Source: Polyangia bacterium
GTDB taxonomy: Bacteria > Myxococcota_A > Polyangia > Nannocystales > Nannocystaceae
NCBI GenBank assembly: GCA_030424595.1
Contig: JAUHWG010000002.1
Coordinates: 429,934 to 493,933 of the forward strand
DNA length: 64,000 nt
Reading direction: 5' to 3'
The stretch's first letter is position 1; each line of letters begins with the position of its first letter. Below, in pieces: positions 19,289 through 28,113 of this stretch. The notes beneath the pieces are model-generated. The model was not told the origin of the DNA, searched no databases, and saw only the letters and a program-made list of their open reading frames with translations. Position numbers and translations under genes: made by a program.

Positions 19289-19825
19289 GTGGAGAAGAAC
19301 AACGAAATTTTCGACGAGCTCAAGCGATTCATCGACTTCGGCGATGACGATGTGGAGCACCTCAAGAGCCTGCGACCGATCTTCGCCGAGCACGGCGGGA
19401 CCCTCACGGATCGCTTCTACGAGAAGCTGGGCGGCGTCCCGTCGACAGCCGCGCTGATCGAAGGTCGGGTCGACGCCCTGAAGAAGACCCACGGGATCTG
19501 GATGGACGAGCTCTTCGCGGGCGACTACGGCGAGGCCTACTTCGAGCGCAGGTGGAAGATCGGTCTTACCCACGTGCGGGTCAACGTGCCGCCCCACTAC
19601 GTCGAGGCGGTCGTCTCCTTCCTGCGCTCGGAGTCTGAGCACCTCCTCGCTCGTGAGCTCGGGGATCCCACCGAGGTCGCCAAGAAGCATGCGAGCCTCC
19701 TCAAGATCCTCGACATCGACCTCATGGTGATCAATTTCGCCTACGCCGCCGAGCGGATCGATCGACTCTGCAACTTCACCGGAATGAGCAAGAAGCTCAT
19801 CGAGCGCTGTATCGAGAAGAGCTGA
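19289..19825 (+). CDS. Protoglobin / globin-coupled-sensor-type heme protein
   Basis: 178 residues from a GTG preceded by AAGGAG at suitable spacing. It matches the protoglobin fold: LKRFIDFGDDDVEHL, FAEHGGTLTDRFYEKL, WMDELFAGDYGEAYFERRWKIG (in parts), then HVRVNVPPHYVEAVV with the likely proximal heme His. There is no output domain, so it is a stand-alone globin. It should bind heme and O2, NO or CO in the cytoplasm. Its place at the end of a DUF4388/DUF4388/roadblock operon suggests that heme gas binding feeds into a small-GTPase or polarity pathway. A hairpin follows. Confidence 0.87.
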   Translation: MEKNNEIFDELKRFIDFGDDDVEHLKSLRPIFAEHGGTLTDRFYEKLGGVPSTAALIEGRVDALKKTHGIWMDELFAGDYGEAYFERRWKIGLTHVRVNVPPHYVEAVVSFLRSESEHLLARELGDPTEVAKKHASLLKILDIDLMVINFAYAAERIDRLCNFTGMSKKLIERCIEKS

Positions 19826-19859
19826 TCACAGCGCGGCGACGCCGCTCTCTGCCCCTCCT

Positions 19860-19900
19860 GACAGCTTGGCATGCTTCCCCGGTGGGCGTGCCAAGCTGTC
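19860..19900 (+). terminator. Terminator-like hairpin after the protoglobin gene
   Basis: GACAGCTTGGCATGC pairs with GCGTGCCAAGCTGTC (15 bp, one T-G wobble) around an 11-base loop, 34 bp after the operon's last stop. There is no long T run. Confidence 0.7.
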
Positions 19901-20025
19901 GCATTTCCAGGGAGTGCGGCTCCCTGCCCTCCCCGGAGCGAGGCGCCCAGAGGACGCTGAGGGCGGATCGAGGCCCACAGGAGGACCTTCTCATCACTGG
20001 CGCGAACATTGCTAATAGCGGAGGC

Positions 20026-20772
20026 ATGCATCCCCGCTCGACGCCCCACCTCTCCGCGGCGACCCGTGACCTCCGCCGAGATCGCTCGATCATCGCCCTC
20101 GCGGCCGCGCTGTGCGGCGCCCTCGCGGCCGCAGGGTTCACGGCCTTGATCGTCGTCTCCCAGCTCAGCGCCGACGCCGGAGACCGGACGATGAGCGACG
20201 CGACAGAGGCGCTCGAGAGGGCCACCGACGAGCTCGAGCGCAGCCGCGAACTCCTGCAGGAGAGCCGACGGGAGCTCGCCTCGGTCGGCGCCTGGCAGCC
20301 GCGGACGCGTCACCGCCACGGATGCGGTCATCCGTCACAGCTCCCGCCCAAGACCGTCCCCGCCGCCGCCCCGGTGACGACACGTCTCCAGACCCCGCCT
20401 CCGCCGGTCGCTCACCCACCCCTGACGTGCGACGAAGAGCATCGCTGCACGGTCCACCGCGACGTTCTCGTACTTTCGCTCTTCCGCGCGGCGGGGCCCG
20501 GCAGCCGCGCGAGAATGGACCAGCAGGTCGAGGATGGGGTGCCCGTCGGCATGACCCTCGTCGCGGTGCATCGCGGGGATCCAGCAGAGCTCCTCGGCTT
20601 CCGCGATCGCGACACGATCATCGCGATCAACGGTCTTCCGTGGCAGGGATCGAGCCTCGGACGAATGATCGAGCACGCGCGGGAGCTCGGGGCTGAGGAT
20701 GAGGACACGCTGACGATCACGATCGAGCGCAGCGGCGAGCAGTTGACCAAGCGCTTCGACCTGATCCACTGA
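20026..20772 (+). CDS. Single-pass membrane protein with PDZ-like C-terminal domain
   Basis: 248 residues from the ATG at 20026, preceded by GCGGAGG. One N-terminal transmembrane helix (about residues 25-50, ALAAALCGALAAAGFTALIVV) is followed by a coiled-coil segment (ATEALERATDELERSRELL), a Pro-rich linker and a C-terminal domain with PDZ character: GVPVGMTLVAVHRGDPAELLGF, then DTIIAINGLPW and TLTITIERSG. The layout is like GspC of type II secretion (TM, linker, PDZ), but no secretion genes are adjacent. It probably acts in the periplasm. Confidence 0.7.
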   Translation: MHPRSTPHLSAATRDLRRDRSIIALAAALCGALAAAGFTALIVVSQLSADAGDRTMSDATEALERATDELERSRELLQESRRELASVGAWQPRTRHRHGCGHPSQLPPKTVPAAAPVTTRLQTPPPPVAHPPLTCDEEHRCTVHRDVLVLSLFRAAGPGSRARMDQQVEDGVPVGMTLVAVHRGDPAELLGFRDRDTIIAINGLPWQGSSLGRMIEHARELGAEDEDTLTITIERSGEQLTKRFDLIH

Positions 20773-21215
20773 TCGGGCGCCCGAACACCGACCACCGCCT
20801 CCCGACAAAGACCCGAGTCCGCTATCTCGAATGTACATACCCTGCGCTGGCGGGTGTGAATCGACAGATCTGGCGCAGTGCGTCGAAAGGGAGTCTGCAC
20901 AAAGAGACAGGACGGATCGTGCAGGAGTGCAGGAGTGCAGGAGTGCAGGAGCGCAGGAGCGCAGCAGTCCTCGACGACGGTCACGTCCACGCAGCGTCGG
21001 CTATCGTAGAGCATGAAGGTTGATGGAGGACCCGCGGGCCCTCGGCTCCCTCCGCGTCGAACTCAAGGTCGGACCTGGGCTGCCTCGTCTCGACCGCCGC
21101 TCCACCCACGACCCCCACGACCCGAGAAGCGCGCCACACCGCCTCTTGAACCCGATCTTCGCGAGCCGCTGATGAGCCCTGTACAGCTCGGCCGGGGCCG
21201 ACTACCCTCGCTGCG
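20773..21215. other. Intergenic region with an octanucleotide repeat
   Basis: About 440 bp with no convincing gene. It contains the 8-bp tandem array at 20919-20966 and, at its right end, the putative promoter of the GHL10-type lipoprotein gene. Confidence 0.5.
20919..20966. repeat. 8-bp tandem repeat array
   Basis: Six uninterrupted octamers: four GTGCAGGA, then GCGCAGGA and GCGCAGCA. It is a simple-sequence array likely to vary in copy number. Confidence 0.9.
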
Positions 21216-22892
21216 ATGGAGCGATTTCGCCCGGCCCACCAGTCCCTCTTGAGCCCGCTCTGCGGCGCTCTCCTCTCCGCCTCGCTCGCCTGTTCCGGCG
21301 ATGACGTCAGCGACAGCGGCGAGACGACGGGTACGACGGGTACGAACTCCAGCGAGACGGCGTCGACCTCCGCCTCCGCCTCCGCATCGGCCTCTGGATC
21401 GGGATCCGCGAGCGCGACCGGCTCGACCACCACCAGCTCGACCGCCACCGCCTCCGCCTCCGCCTCCGCCTCCGCGGGCGACACCGAGGACACATCGACC
21501 ACCGGCGACGACCGGATCCTGGTCCCCGTCGGCCACACCCGCGAGCTGCGGGGGGCCTGGGTCGCGAGCGTCTTCAACATCAATTTTCCGAGCGAGCCGG
21601 GCCTAAGCGCCGCGGCCCAGGAGGAGGAGCTGCTCGACATCCTCGACACCATGGAGTCCGCCGGGCTCAACGCGGCGTTCCTCCAGGTCCGCCCCGAGAG
21701 CGACGCCCTCTACCCCTCGGAGCTCGAGCCCTGGAGCCGCTCGCTGACCGGCACCCAGGGCGAGGACCCCGGCTGGGACCCGCTGGAGGTCGCGATCGAC
21801 GAGGCCCACGCCCGCGGCATCGAGCTCCACGCCTGGCTCAACCCCTACCGGGCGAAGGCTAGCCTCGGCTCCGAGCTCGCGCCCCCGCATGTCGCCCTCG
21901 CCTACCCGGAGCACGCCCACCCCTACGGCAATTACCTGTGGATGGATCCCGGCGCGACCGAGGTTCAAGACCATCTCCTCGCGGTGATCGACGATCTTGT
22001 GACCCGCTACGACATCGACGGGATCCACTTCGACGACTACTTTTACCCCTACCCGACCGACGATCCCTTCCCGGACGGGCTCACCTGGGGCGCCTATCAG
22101 GACGGCGGCGGCGAGCTCAGCCGCAGTGACTGGCGCCGGCGCAACGTCGACACGATGGTCGAGGCGGTCGGCGAGCTTGTGGCGGAGCTCCGCCCGGAGG
22201 TCCGCTTTGGGATCAGCCCCTTCGGCATCTACCGCCCCGGGATCCCCGAGGGGATCAGCGGATTTGATCAGTACGAGGGCCTCTACGCCGATCCGATCAA
22301 GTGGATCGACGCGGGCTGGCTCGACTACCTCGCGCCGCAGCTCTACTGGCCCACGACCTACCCCAAGCAGGCCTACGACGTGCTCGTCTCCTGGTGGGCG
22401 GGGGCGACCAGCGGCGGTCGTCACATCTTCGCCGGCAACTACCTGAGCAAGCTCGGCAGCGGGCCGGAGTGGAGCCTTGACGAGTTCCTGACCCAGATCG
22501 AGCTCACCCGCGCCCAGTCCGAGGCCGGCGCCCGCGGCAACATCTACTTCAGCGTCGAGCCGATCCTGAGCGACTGGGGGGGCTTCGCGGGGATCCTCGG
22601 CGATGATCTCTACGCCGAGCCCGCCCTCACCCCGGCGATCGCGGCGGCCGTCAGCGACGTGGTGGCCCCGCCGGAGCTCAGCCTCGACGCCGGCGTGGTC
22701 TCCCTCAGCCACGACGCGGCCGATAGTCTGCGCGCCTACTCGATCTACTTCAGCGACGGTGACGCTTGGGTCCTCGACCGCCTCGTCCCCGCCGCCGAGG
22801 CGACCACGACACTGACCCAAGGGACATGGGCGATCGCAGCCGCGGCGAAGACCGGCGTCGAGAGCCTCGGCGTCGTCATCGACGTGCCCTAG
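21216..22892 (+). CDS. Secreted lipoprotein, glycosyl hydrolase-like (GHL10 / DUF187-type)
   Basis: The signal peptide ends in the lipobox ASLAC (Cys about residue 27). Residues about 30-95 are a very low-complexity Ser/Ala/Thr/Gly linker. The catalytic-type domain begins at RELRGAWVASVFNINFPS and continues with AAFLQVRPESDALYPSELEP, GIELHAWLNPYRAK, DIDGIHFDDYFYPYP and FGISPFGIYRPG. These are the hallmarks of the GHL10 family (TIM barrel; carboxylates in HFDDYFYP). Family members are thought to act on cell-wall or surface glycans. It is probably anchored to the outer membrane. The TAG stop codon is part of the terminal CCTAG of the repeat element that follows. Confidence 0.87.
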   Translation: MERFRPAHQSLLSPLCGALLSASLACSGDDVSDSGETTGTTGTNSSETASTSASASASASGSGSASATGSTTTSSTATASASASASAGDTEDTSTTGDDRILVPVGHTRELRGAWVASVFNINFPSEPGLSAAAQEEELLDILDTMESAGLNAAFLQVRPESDALYPSELEPWSRSLTGTQGEDPGWDPLEVAIDEAHARGIELHAWLNPYRAKASLGSELAPPHVALAYPEHAHPYGNYLWMDPGATEVQDHLLAVIDDLVTRYDIDGIHFDDYFYPYPTDDPFPDGLTWGAYQDGGGELSRSDWRRRNVDTMVEAVGELVAELRPEVRFGISPFGIYRPGIPEGISGFDQYEGLYADPIKWIDAGWLDYLAPQLYWPTTYPKQAYDVLVSWWAGATSGGRHIFAGNYLSKLGSGPEWSLDEFLTQIELTRAQSEAGARGNIYFSVEPILSDWGGFAGILGDDLYAEPALTPAIAAAVSDVVAPPELSLDAGVVSLSHDAADSLRAYSIYFSDGDAWVLDRLVPAAEATTTLTQGTWAIAAAAKTGVESLGVVIDVP

Positions 22893-23054
22893 CAGCCCGT
22901 GGTGAAAGTCCCGTGGGCTCTCGCGCCGCAATCGTTGAGCCTCTCGGCTTCGACAAAGCGCCGCTGTACCGGGTGTACTGCAAGTTTTGGCGGACCCGAG
23001 AGGCTCAACGAGGGCAAGCGAGAGTGCGCGGGACTTTTGCCACGGTCTGCTAGG
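22888..23054. repeat. Complete copy of a MITE-like inverted-repeat element (167 bp)
   Basis: The left arm 22888-22924 (starting CCTAGCAGCCCGTGG) and right arm 23018-23054 (ending GGTCTGCTAGG) are inverted repeats of 37 bp with 31 matches. A second perfect 15-bp inverted pair lies inside (CGTTGAGCCTCTCGG at 22933-22947 and its complement at 22996-23010). The centre has no coding potential. It is the best-preserved member of the family in this window and can fold into a long hairpin on either strand. Confidence 0.85.
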
Positions 23055-23210
23055 AGACCGTGGCGAAGGTCCATTGGGCTCTCGCCTGCCCCCCTCTCGC
23101 CCCCTCTCGCCCAGCGAAACTCGCGGCACAGCCCGGCACAGCGCTTCGTCCACGCCAAGAGGACCAACGATCGCGGCGCGAGAGCCCACCGGACTTTCAC
23201 CATGGGATCC
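23050..23210. repeat. Second, adjacent copy of the inverted-repeat element
   Basis: It shares its first bases CTAGG with the end of the previous copy, so the two abut. The left arm (GAGACCGTGGCGAAGGTCC...) and right arm (...CCGGACTTTCACCATGGGATCC) are again inverted repeats, and the segment GCCAAGAGGACCAACGAT matches the half-copy at 43433-43506. The centre differs from the first copy. Confidence 0.8.
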
Positions 23211-23463
23211 GGGGGGCGGGCTCGATTTCGCATACAATTCCTGGGAACATGACCGTTCAAATGCGTTCTCGCCGGTTGTGGACGTCTACTCACACCGAGA
23301 ACCTCCTCTCCGCGGGTCGTGGGACGGTGAGGAACACCGACGGGATCGGGAGGCGAAATGTGGATAGGCGGGCCTTGAATCCCGTTGTACTCAGGAGCGC
23401 ATACTCCGCAGCCATCTGAGGATTCCCCACCCTAGAGTCAGGGACAACGCTAGTTTCCGCCCC

Positions 23464-25299
23464 ATGACACCCACCCAAAATTGGGGACTCCTCATCCTTA
23501 TTTCGTCGTTTAGCGCCGGTCTTTATGGCTGCGCGGACGATCCTGCTGGCGACTCCGCCAGCGACTCCGCCAGCGCCACCGAGGGCACCTCCTCCGCGGG
23601 ATCAAGCGCCACCTTGATGACGACCTCGGCGAGCGCCTCTGCGGGCGCCACCACCGGCGGAGGCGAGACCGACGGCGACACTACCGGCGACACCACCGGC
23701 GATACCACCGGCGATACCGACGGCGACACCACCGGCGATACCGACGGCGACACCACCGGCGACACCACCGGCGACACCACCGGCGACACCACCGGCGACG
23801 CGTGCGAGAACCCTGAGCAGACCAAGTGCGAAGACGGCCTCCTCGTCGCCTGTATCGACGATGGCGGCCTGAGCTGGGGTGACCCGACCCCCTGCGAGGA
23901 CGGCTTCATCTGCAAGGAGACCGCCTGCGAAGAGGCCTCGGCGGCCCAGAAGGCGCAGGTCAGCGCGCTCGAGGTCTACGCCGATCACCTCCGTGATCAC
24001 ACCGGCTACTGGCAAGAGATCGACTTCGCCGGGCTCAAGGCCGCGGCGGCCCACCAGATCTACCTCGGCGAGGGCTCGGACTATACATTCGCCAAGGCGA
24101 TCTACTCTGTCTATAGGGCGGTCCCTCAGGGGCACAGCGCGCTCGGACTCGGGCCCCTGGACTGGTCGCAGTGTTACGATCCAGACGGCGTCGCGCCGCT
24201 GCGGGGCAACTCATGGTACGGCGTGTGCGCTCGCGCCTCGGGCGACACCTCGATCATCACCTTCGCCGACGAGATGAACCCGATGGGCCTCGGCCCCGGC
24301 GACCGTGTGGTCGCGATCATGCGCGACGGTGAGACCTGGGAGGGCCCCGAGATGTTCGAGCGTGTGAGCCACGAGCCCCTCTGCGACGGGGGTGTCCCCT
24401 CCGAGAGCGGCCGCGCCGACTACAACGCGCTCCACGTCTTCGCGATCATCAAGCCCGGCGACTCGATCGAGGTCGAACACCCGGACGAGAGCCTCGAGGT
24501 GATCGACGTCCCCGAGCGCGGCGACCTCATCTCCTGCTCCGACCCCTTCCGCCGCGAGGAGCGCAAGGAGCTCTTCGTCTCGCACCAGCGCGAGGACGGC
24601 GTCGTCGTCGTCATCCTGCCGACGCTCGGCTCCCACCCGGATCACCCCTTCCCGCAGCCGCTCAACACCCTCAAGCAGTATCGCGACTGGAACGCCGAGG
24701 CGATCGACCTGCTCAACGAGGACCTCGCGCAGTACAACGACATCAAGGGGCTCGTCTGGGACGTCCGCGGCAACCGCGGCGGATCGGCGGAGTACGGCAT
24801 GGGGATCTTCGGATCGATGGGCGAGGTCGCGGGCGGCCTCGGCGAGTGTCACGCCAGGATCGTCGCCTCGTCGCCGCCGGAGTTCGCCGAGGCCGTCGAG
24901 TACCCCTTCCCCTATCCGATCTTCGTCGACGAGCCCCTGCCGACGATCAACTTCGAGGGCAAGCAGGCGATCGTCGCCGACGGAATGGCGGTCAGCGCTG
25001 CGGACTGGATGATCCATCGCGCCACCGAGCTCGAGATCCCCGTGTTTGGCCACGGTGGCACCGGGGCCTACGGCTACCAGACCGGCGGCTCCTATGTGTC
25101 GATGAGCCTGGAGCCGGTCGAGGGGGAGCACTTTGGCGTCGACTCCTATGTCTCCGGCGCCCGCTGCCTCGACTCCGAGGGCGACCCGCTCGAGGGCTAC
25201 GCTCCGGTCAGCGTGATGCTCGACTACGATCCCCAGGACCTCGCCGACGGCGTCGACACCCTCCTCGAGGCGGCTGTCGAAGACGTCCTGATGCCGTAG
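23464..25299 (+). CDS. Secreted lipoprotein, S41-family protease-like
   Basis: The signal peptide carries lipobox GLYGC (Cys about residue 23). The linker (residues about 25-115) includes a long run of DTTGDT-type repeats encoded by 12-bp tandem units (23674-23799). After a short Cys-bearing segment, the C-terminal half resembles the C-terminal processing peptidase (S41) fold: KGLVWDVRGNRGGSAEYG (the typical DLRxNxGG strand) and AIVADGMAVSAADWMIH with a Ser at the nucleophile position, then EIPVFGHGGTGAYG. The usual Lys of the Ser/Lys dyad cannot be assigned with certainty. It is probably an outer-membrane-anchored peptidase. Confidence 0.78.
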   Translation: MTPTQNWGLLILISSFSAGLYGCADDPAGDSASDSASATEGTSSAGSSATLMTTSASASAGATTGGGETDGDTTGDTTGDTTGDTDGDTTGDTDGDTTGDTTGDTTGDTTGDACENPEQTKCEDGLLVACIDDGGLSWGDPTPCEDGFICKETACEEASAAQKAQVSALEVYADHLRDHTGYWQEIDFAGLKAAAAHQIYLGEGSDYTFAKAIYSVYRAVPQGHSALGLGPLDWSQCYDPDGVAPLRGNSWYGVCARASGDTSIITFADEMNPMGLGPGDRVVAIMRDGETWEGPEMFERVSHEPLCDGGVPSESGRADYNALHVFAIIKPGDSIEVEHPDESLEVIDVPERGDLISCSDPFRREERKELFVSHQREDGVVVVILPTLGSHPDHPFPQPLNTLKQYRDWNAEAIDLLNEDLAQYNDIKGLVWDVRGNRGGSAEYGMGIFGSMGEVAGGLGECHARIVASSPPEFAEAVEYPFPYPIFVDEPLPTINFEGKQAIVADGMAVSAADWMIHRATELEIPVFGHGGTGAYGYQTGGSYVSMSLEPVEGEHFGVDSYVSGARCLDSEGDPLEGYAPVSVMLDYDPQDLADGVDTLLEAAVEDVLMP

Positions 25300-25332
25300 G
25301 AAGCGCAACGCCGCCGAGAGCGGCGCCGACCC

Positions 25333-25359
25333 TGCCGGCCGGGACCCGCCCGGCCGGCA
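25333..25359. terminator. Hairpin between convergent genes
   Basis: TGCCGGCCGGG and its perfect complement flank a 5-base loop, 33 bp after the S41-like gene. It can act as a bidirectional terminator for this gene and for the convergent zinc-ribbon gene. Confidence 0.7.
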
Positions 25360-25551
25360 TCGTCGGGCTCGGGGCCTGCCCGCATGCGGCTCCCCTCGCG
25401 CTCCCCGCAGCGGGGGCCCTCTCCCCTCCAGCCGGCCAAGGTCGGCGCGGAGCGTCCAGGAAGGCCCGCGCGCGGCCCACTCGTCCACGACCATGCGCAG
25501 CGCTCACAGCTCACCGGGAGCGCTACGATGGCGCAGGAGCGACCGGCCCGC

Positions 25552-26529
25552 TCAGTCCGCGAGCTGGCCGCGGACGTAGAACTCGAAGCGCTTGAAGTCG
25601 CGGTCGCTCCCGAAGAGGGACGCGTCGAAGCGAGCGCTCGCCCCAGGCGGGAGGGTCTCTGCGTCAGCGTAGGTCGAGTGGATATCGATCAGCTTGTCAT
25701 CGTCGTCAAAGCCGAGGATGTCGATCCTGACGAAGCGGGCTGAGGTCTCGCCGCGGTTGTGGACCTTGCCTGCGGTCTTCCAGCCCATCCACTTGTCACG
25801 GCGCGGGTCCTTCGCCTCGACCTCGAGCCCCGCGGCCATCGCCGGCAAGTAGCTCGGCCTGTCGGCATAGGCGACGAACTCGATCCGCTCGTGCTTCGGC
25901 GGATCGTTGATCAAGATGGTGATAGGCGAGCGCTCGCCCGCAGCGACGCCGTCCCACTCGGAGTAGCCGAAGTCGTTGCCGACCTCTTCCCCCGCCGCGT
26001 CCAGGAGCAGGGCGCTGACCTTCACCTTGCCTATCGTGAAGGCTGAGGTGTTGGTGACGTAGCCGTAGACCCAGATAGCTCCGCCCGCTCGCCGCCGGCT
26101 ATGCTCCTCAAACGTCGCGCTGGCCGGGGCCTCGTCCGGGACGTCGGCGACGACGGGCACGGGAGGCGTCGGCGGGACCTCGGCGACCGGCGGTACGACG
26201 GCCACGGGAGGATCGCTGGACGGCGGCGCTTCGACCGGGGCCACAGGGGACTCGGGCGCGCGCGCGAGGACGCCAGGGAGAGACTCCTCGGGGGGCGGCC
26301 GATCTGCCATGAGAAACCAAGCCGCGAGGCCGCCTGCGATCCCAAGACCTCCTAGGCCGATGATCATGGCTGCCAAGCCAGGCCGCGGCGTCCCCGCAGA
26401 GGCCTTGATCGCCCCGCGGCCGAGCTTGTAGCGCGCCCCGCAGTAGACACAGACATGAAGGCCGCGGGCATCGGCGGCGGAGGTGTCTGCGGCGCCACAC
26501 GCAGGACAGGGGATGAGCTGGGCGACCAT
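25552..26529 (-). CDS. Zinc-ribbon membrane protein with FxLYD-like domain
   Basis: 325 residues from the ATG at 26529, where the conserved part starts. The N-terminus has a zinc ribbon (IPCPACGAAD ... CVYCGARYKLG), then one transmembrane helix (about residues 50-70, AAMIIGLGGLGIAGGLAAWFL), a Pro/Val-rich linker and a C-terminal region with FxLYD-like features (GYVTNTSAFTIGKVKVSALLLD and, as a second copy, GKVHNRGETSARFVRIDILGFD). Two tandem FxLYD-like units are likely. Such domains occur in exported proteins of unknown role. The zinc ribbon faces the cytoplasm, by topology. Confidence 0.75.
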   Translation of the reverse strand: MVAQLIPCPACGAADTSAADARGLHVCVYCGARYKLGRGAIKASAGTPRPGLAAMIIGLGGLGIAGGLAAWFLMADRPPPEESLPGVLARAPESPVAPVEAPPSSDPPVAVVPPVAEVPPTPPVPVVADVPDEAPASATFEEHSRRRAGGAIWVYGYVTNTSAFTIGKVKVSALLLDAAGEEVGNDFGYSEWDGVAAGERSPITILINDPPKHERIEFVAYADRPSYLPAMAAGLEVEAKDPRRDKWMGWKTAGKVHNRGETSARFVRIDILGFDDDDKLIDIHSTYADAETLPPGASARFDASLFGSDRDFKRFEFYVRGQLAD

Positions 26530-26961
26530 CGCCGCCGAGCATAGCGCGAACGAAGCGGCGCGCCGACCCCCTACCCTGCCTCGAACCACCTCCCGAGGAG
26601 CCGCCGCCGTCGACTCGGCCTCATTGCCCCGCAGGCGGGCGAACACCTGCATCGCGAAGAGCCCGAGGGGAAGCTCCCCGTGGGTTGACGAGCGAGACAG
26701 GCGCCCAGAGGATCGATCCGTTCTCTGCCGGCCCGCACGCCAAGAAGATGGGCTCGCCGCGGCAGAGCCCATCATCCGCCTATGCACAGAGCACTGTGCT
26801 CCGCTGAAGCAAGACGATCTCGACTCGATCCAGGCCTGCTACCCGAATGGCAATCCCACCAGCTGCAACTTCAGCCCGAGCACTGTCGAGGTCGGATCCG
26901 GCGCTCCAGCCCCACCGGATTCCCCTGTCGTCGCTCCCCCCACTATCGTAGACTTCCCCCG
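26530..26961. other. Intergenic region, possible short coding remnant
   Basis: About 430 bp. A frame from roughly 26770 to 26930 reads LCTEHCAPLKQDD, IQACYPNGNPTSC and looks protein-like. It lacks a start and a recognisable family, so I do not call it. The right end must hold the promoter of the beta-propeller lipoprotein. Confidence 0.35.
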
Positions 26962-28056
26962 ATGTTGTCCATCTTCAGCCCTCGCGCTGGCGTTCTAGCG
27001 CTCGCTGGCGTCGCATCGGGCTGCATTCTGCCAAATCCAGCCTTCGACGAGCCCAGCGCGTCCGCCAGCGGGGGCGAGGAGACGGCGACGAGCGTCGACT
27101 CCACCCCGGAGACCTCCCTCACCGCGACCTCCTCCACGTCGACGTCCGCCTCAACCGAGGGCATGAGCGGGACGGTCGACGCCTCCGCGACGGACTCGAC
27201 GACCGACTCGACGACGGGCGAGGAGACGACGACCACCGGCGAGGGCTGGATCTGCGACCTCTCACCGGGCGCGTGGAGGATCGAAGAGCCGACCCTGGTC
27301 GAGGCGATCAACACACCGTCCCTAGAGTTCGATCCATTTCTCTTCAGCGACGGTCGGACGCTCTACTTCAGCTCGGACCGCCCCAACGGTGTCGGCGCCT
27401 TCGACACCTACTTCGCGACGCGGAGCTCCTTCGGCGAACCTTTCGGCCCCGCGACCCTGATCTCCGATCCCGGCTGGAACCAGACGTCGAACGAGGGCGG
27501 GGTCACGCTGCGCGACGACGGTCTCGAAGTCTTCCTCGCGAGCGATGCGAGCGGAGAGTTCAAGGTCTCGCGGAGCGCTCGCGCCACGGCCGACACCCCG
27601 TTCATGGTCTGGCTGGAGATCCCCGCGCTCACCGAGCTCCACGACCCGCACCTGAGCGACGACAACCGCAGCCTCTACGTGGTCAGCGACACCAACACGA
27701 ACTTGGATCTCGCGGTCATCAAGCGGGGCGACATCGGGGCCCCCTTCGGCGCGCCTGCACCGCTGATCGGCCTCAACACGAGCGCCCCCGAGACGAGCCC
27801 CAGCGTCAGCGACGACGAGCGGCGGATCATCTTCGCCCGCAACGTCGAGGGCCAATTCGACCTCTTCACCGCCCACCGTTCTGAGCGAGAGATGCCCTTC
27901 GGTAGCGCCGAGCCCCTGCTCGAGATCAACACCCCGGACCAGGACGCTGAGCCTTTCCTCGCCGAGGTCGAGGGGTCCTGCGAGCTCTACTTCAGCTCCG
28001 ACCGGGACGGAGATTGGGCGATCTACCGCGCAGCGATCGTCGAAGACGAGGGCTAG
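26962..28056 (+). CDS. Secreted lipoprotein with TolB/PD40-like beta-propeller
   Basis: The ATG at 26962 gives lipobox GVASGC (Cys about residue 21). An earlier in-frame ATG would spoil the signal. Ser/Thr/Glu linker to about residue 95. The rest contains repeated PD40/WD40-like units: DPFLFSDGRTLYFSSDRPNG, VTLRDDGLEVFLASD, DPHLSDDNRSLYVVSD, SPSVSDDERRIIFARN and a final ELYFSSDRDGDWAIY. It is probably a surface-exposed propeller used for binding. The TAG stop lies inside a fragment of the dispersed repeat element. Confidence 0.87.
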   Translation: MLSIFSPRAGVLALAGVASGCILPNPAFDEPSASASGGEETATSVDSTPETSLTATSSTSTSASTEGMSGTVDASATDSTTDSTTGEETTTTGEGWICDLSPGAWRIEEPTLVEAINTPSLEFDPFLFSDGRTLYFSSDRPNGVGAFDTYFATRSSFGEPFGPATLISDPGWNQTSNEGGVTLRDDGLEVFLASDASGEFKVSRSARATADTPFMVWLEIPALTELHDPHLSDDNRSLYVVSDTNTNLDLAVIKRGDIGAPFGAPAPLIGLNTSAPETSPSVSDDERRIIFARNVEGQFDLFTAHRSEREMPFGSAEPLLEINTPDQDAEPFLAEVEGSCELYFSSDRDGDWAIYRAAIVEDEG

Positions 28057-28090
28057 GAGGCCGTCGCAAGAGTCCCGCGCTCCAGTGCCG
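28054..28090. repeat. Partial left arm of the inverted-repeat element
   Basis: CTAGGAGGCCGTCGCAAGAG and the following TCCCGCGC match the left arm of the element family with several changes. As at 22888, the TAG of the terminus is the stop codon of the upstream lipoprotein gene. Confidence 0.55.
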
Positions 28091-28113
28091 CTCGGGGGCT
28101 GGATAGGCGACGC

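Noticed and set aside
20981..21670. Long minus-strand frame over the start of the GHL10-type lipoprotein gene
   Set aside because: Its composition is the complement of the Ser/Ala linker repeat. The plus-strand gene has a signal peptide and a recognisable domain.
23674..23799. Tandem 12-bp units that could be mistaken for a CRISPR or minisatellite array
   Set aside because: The units are contiguous, without spacers, and encode the DTTGDT linker in frame.
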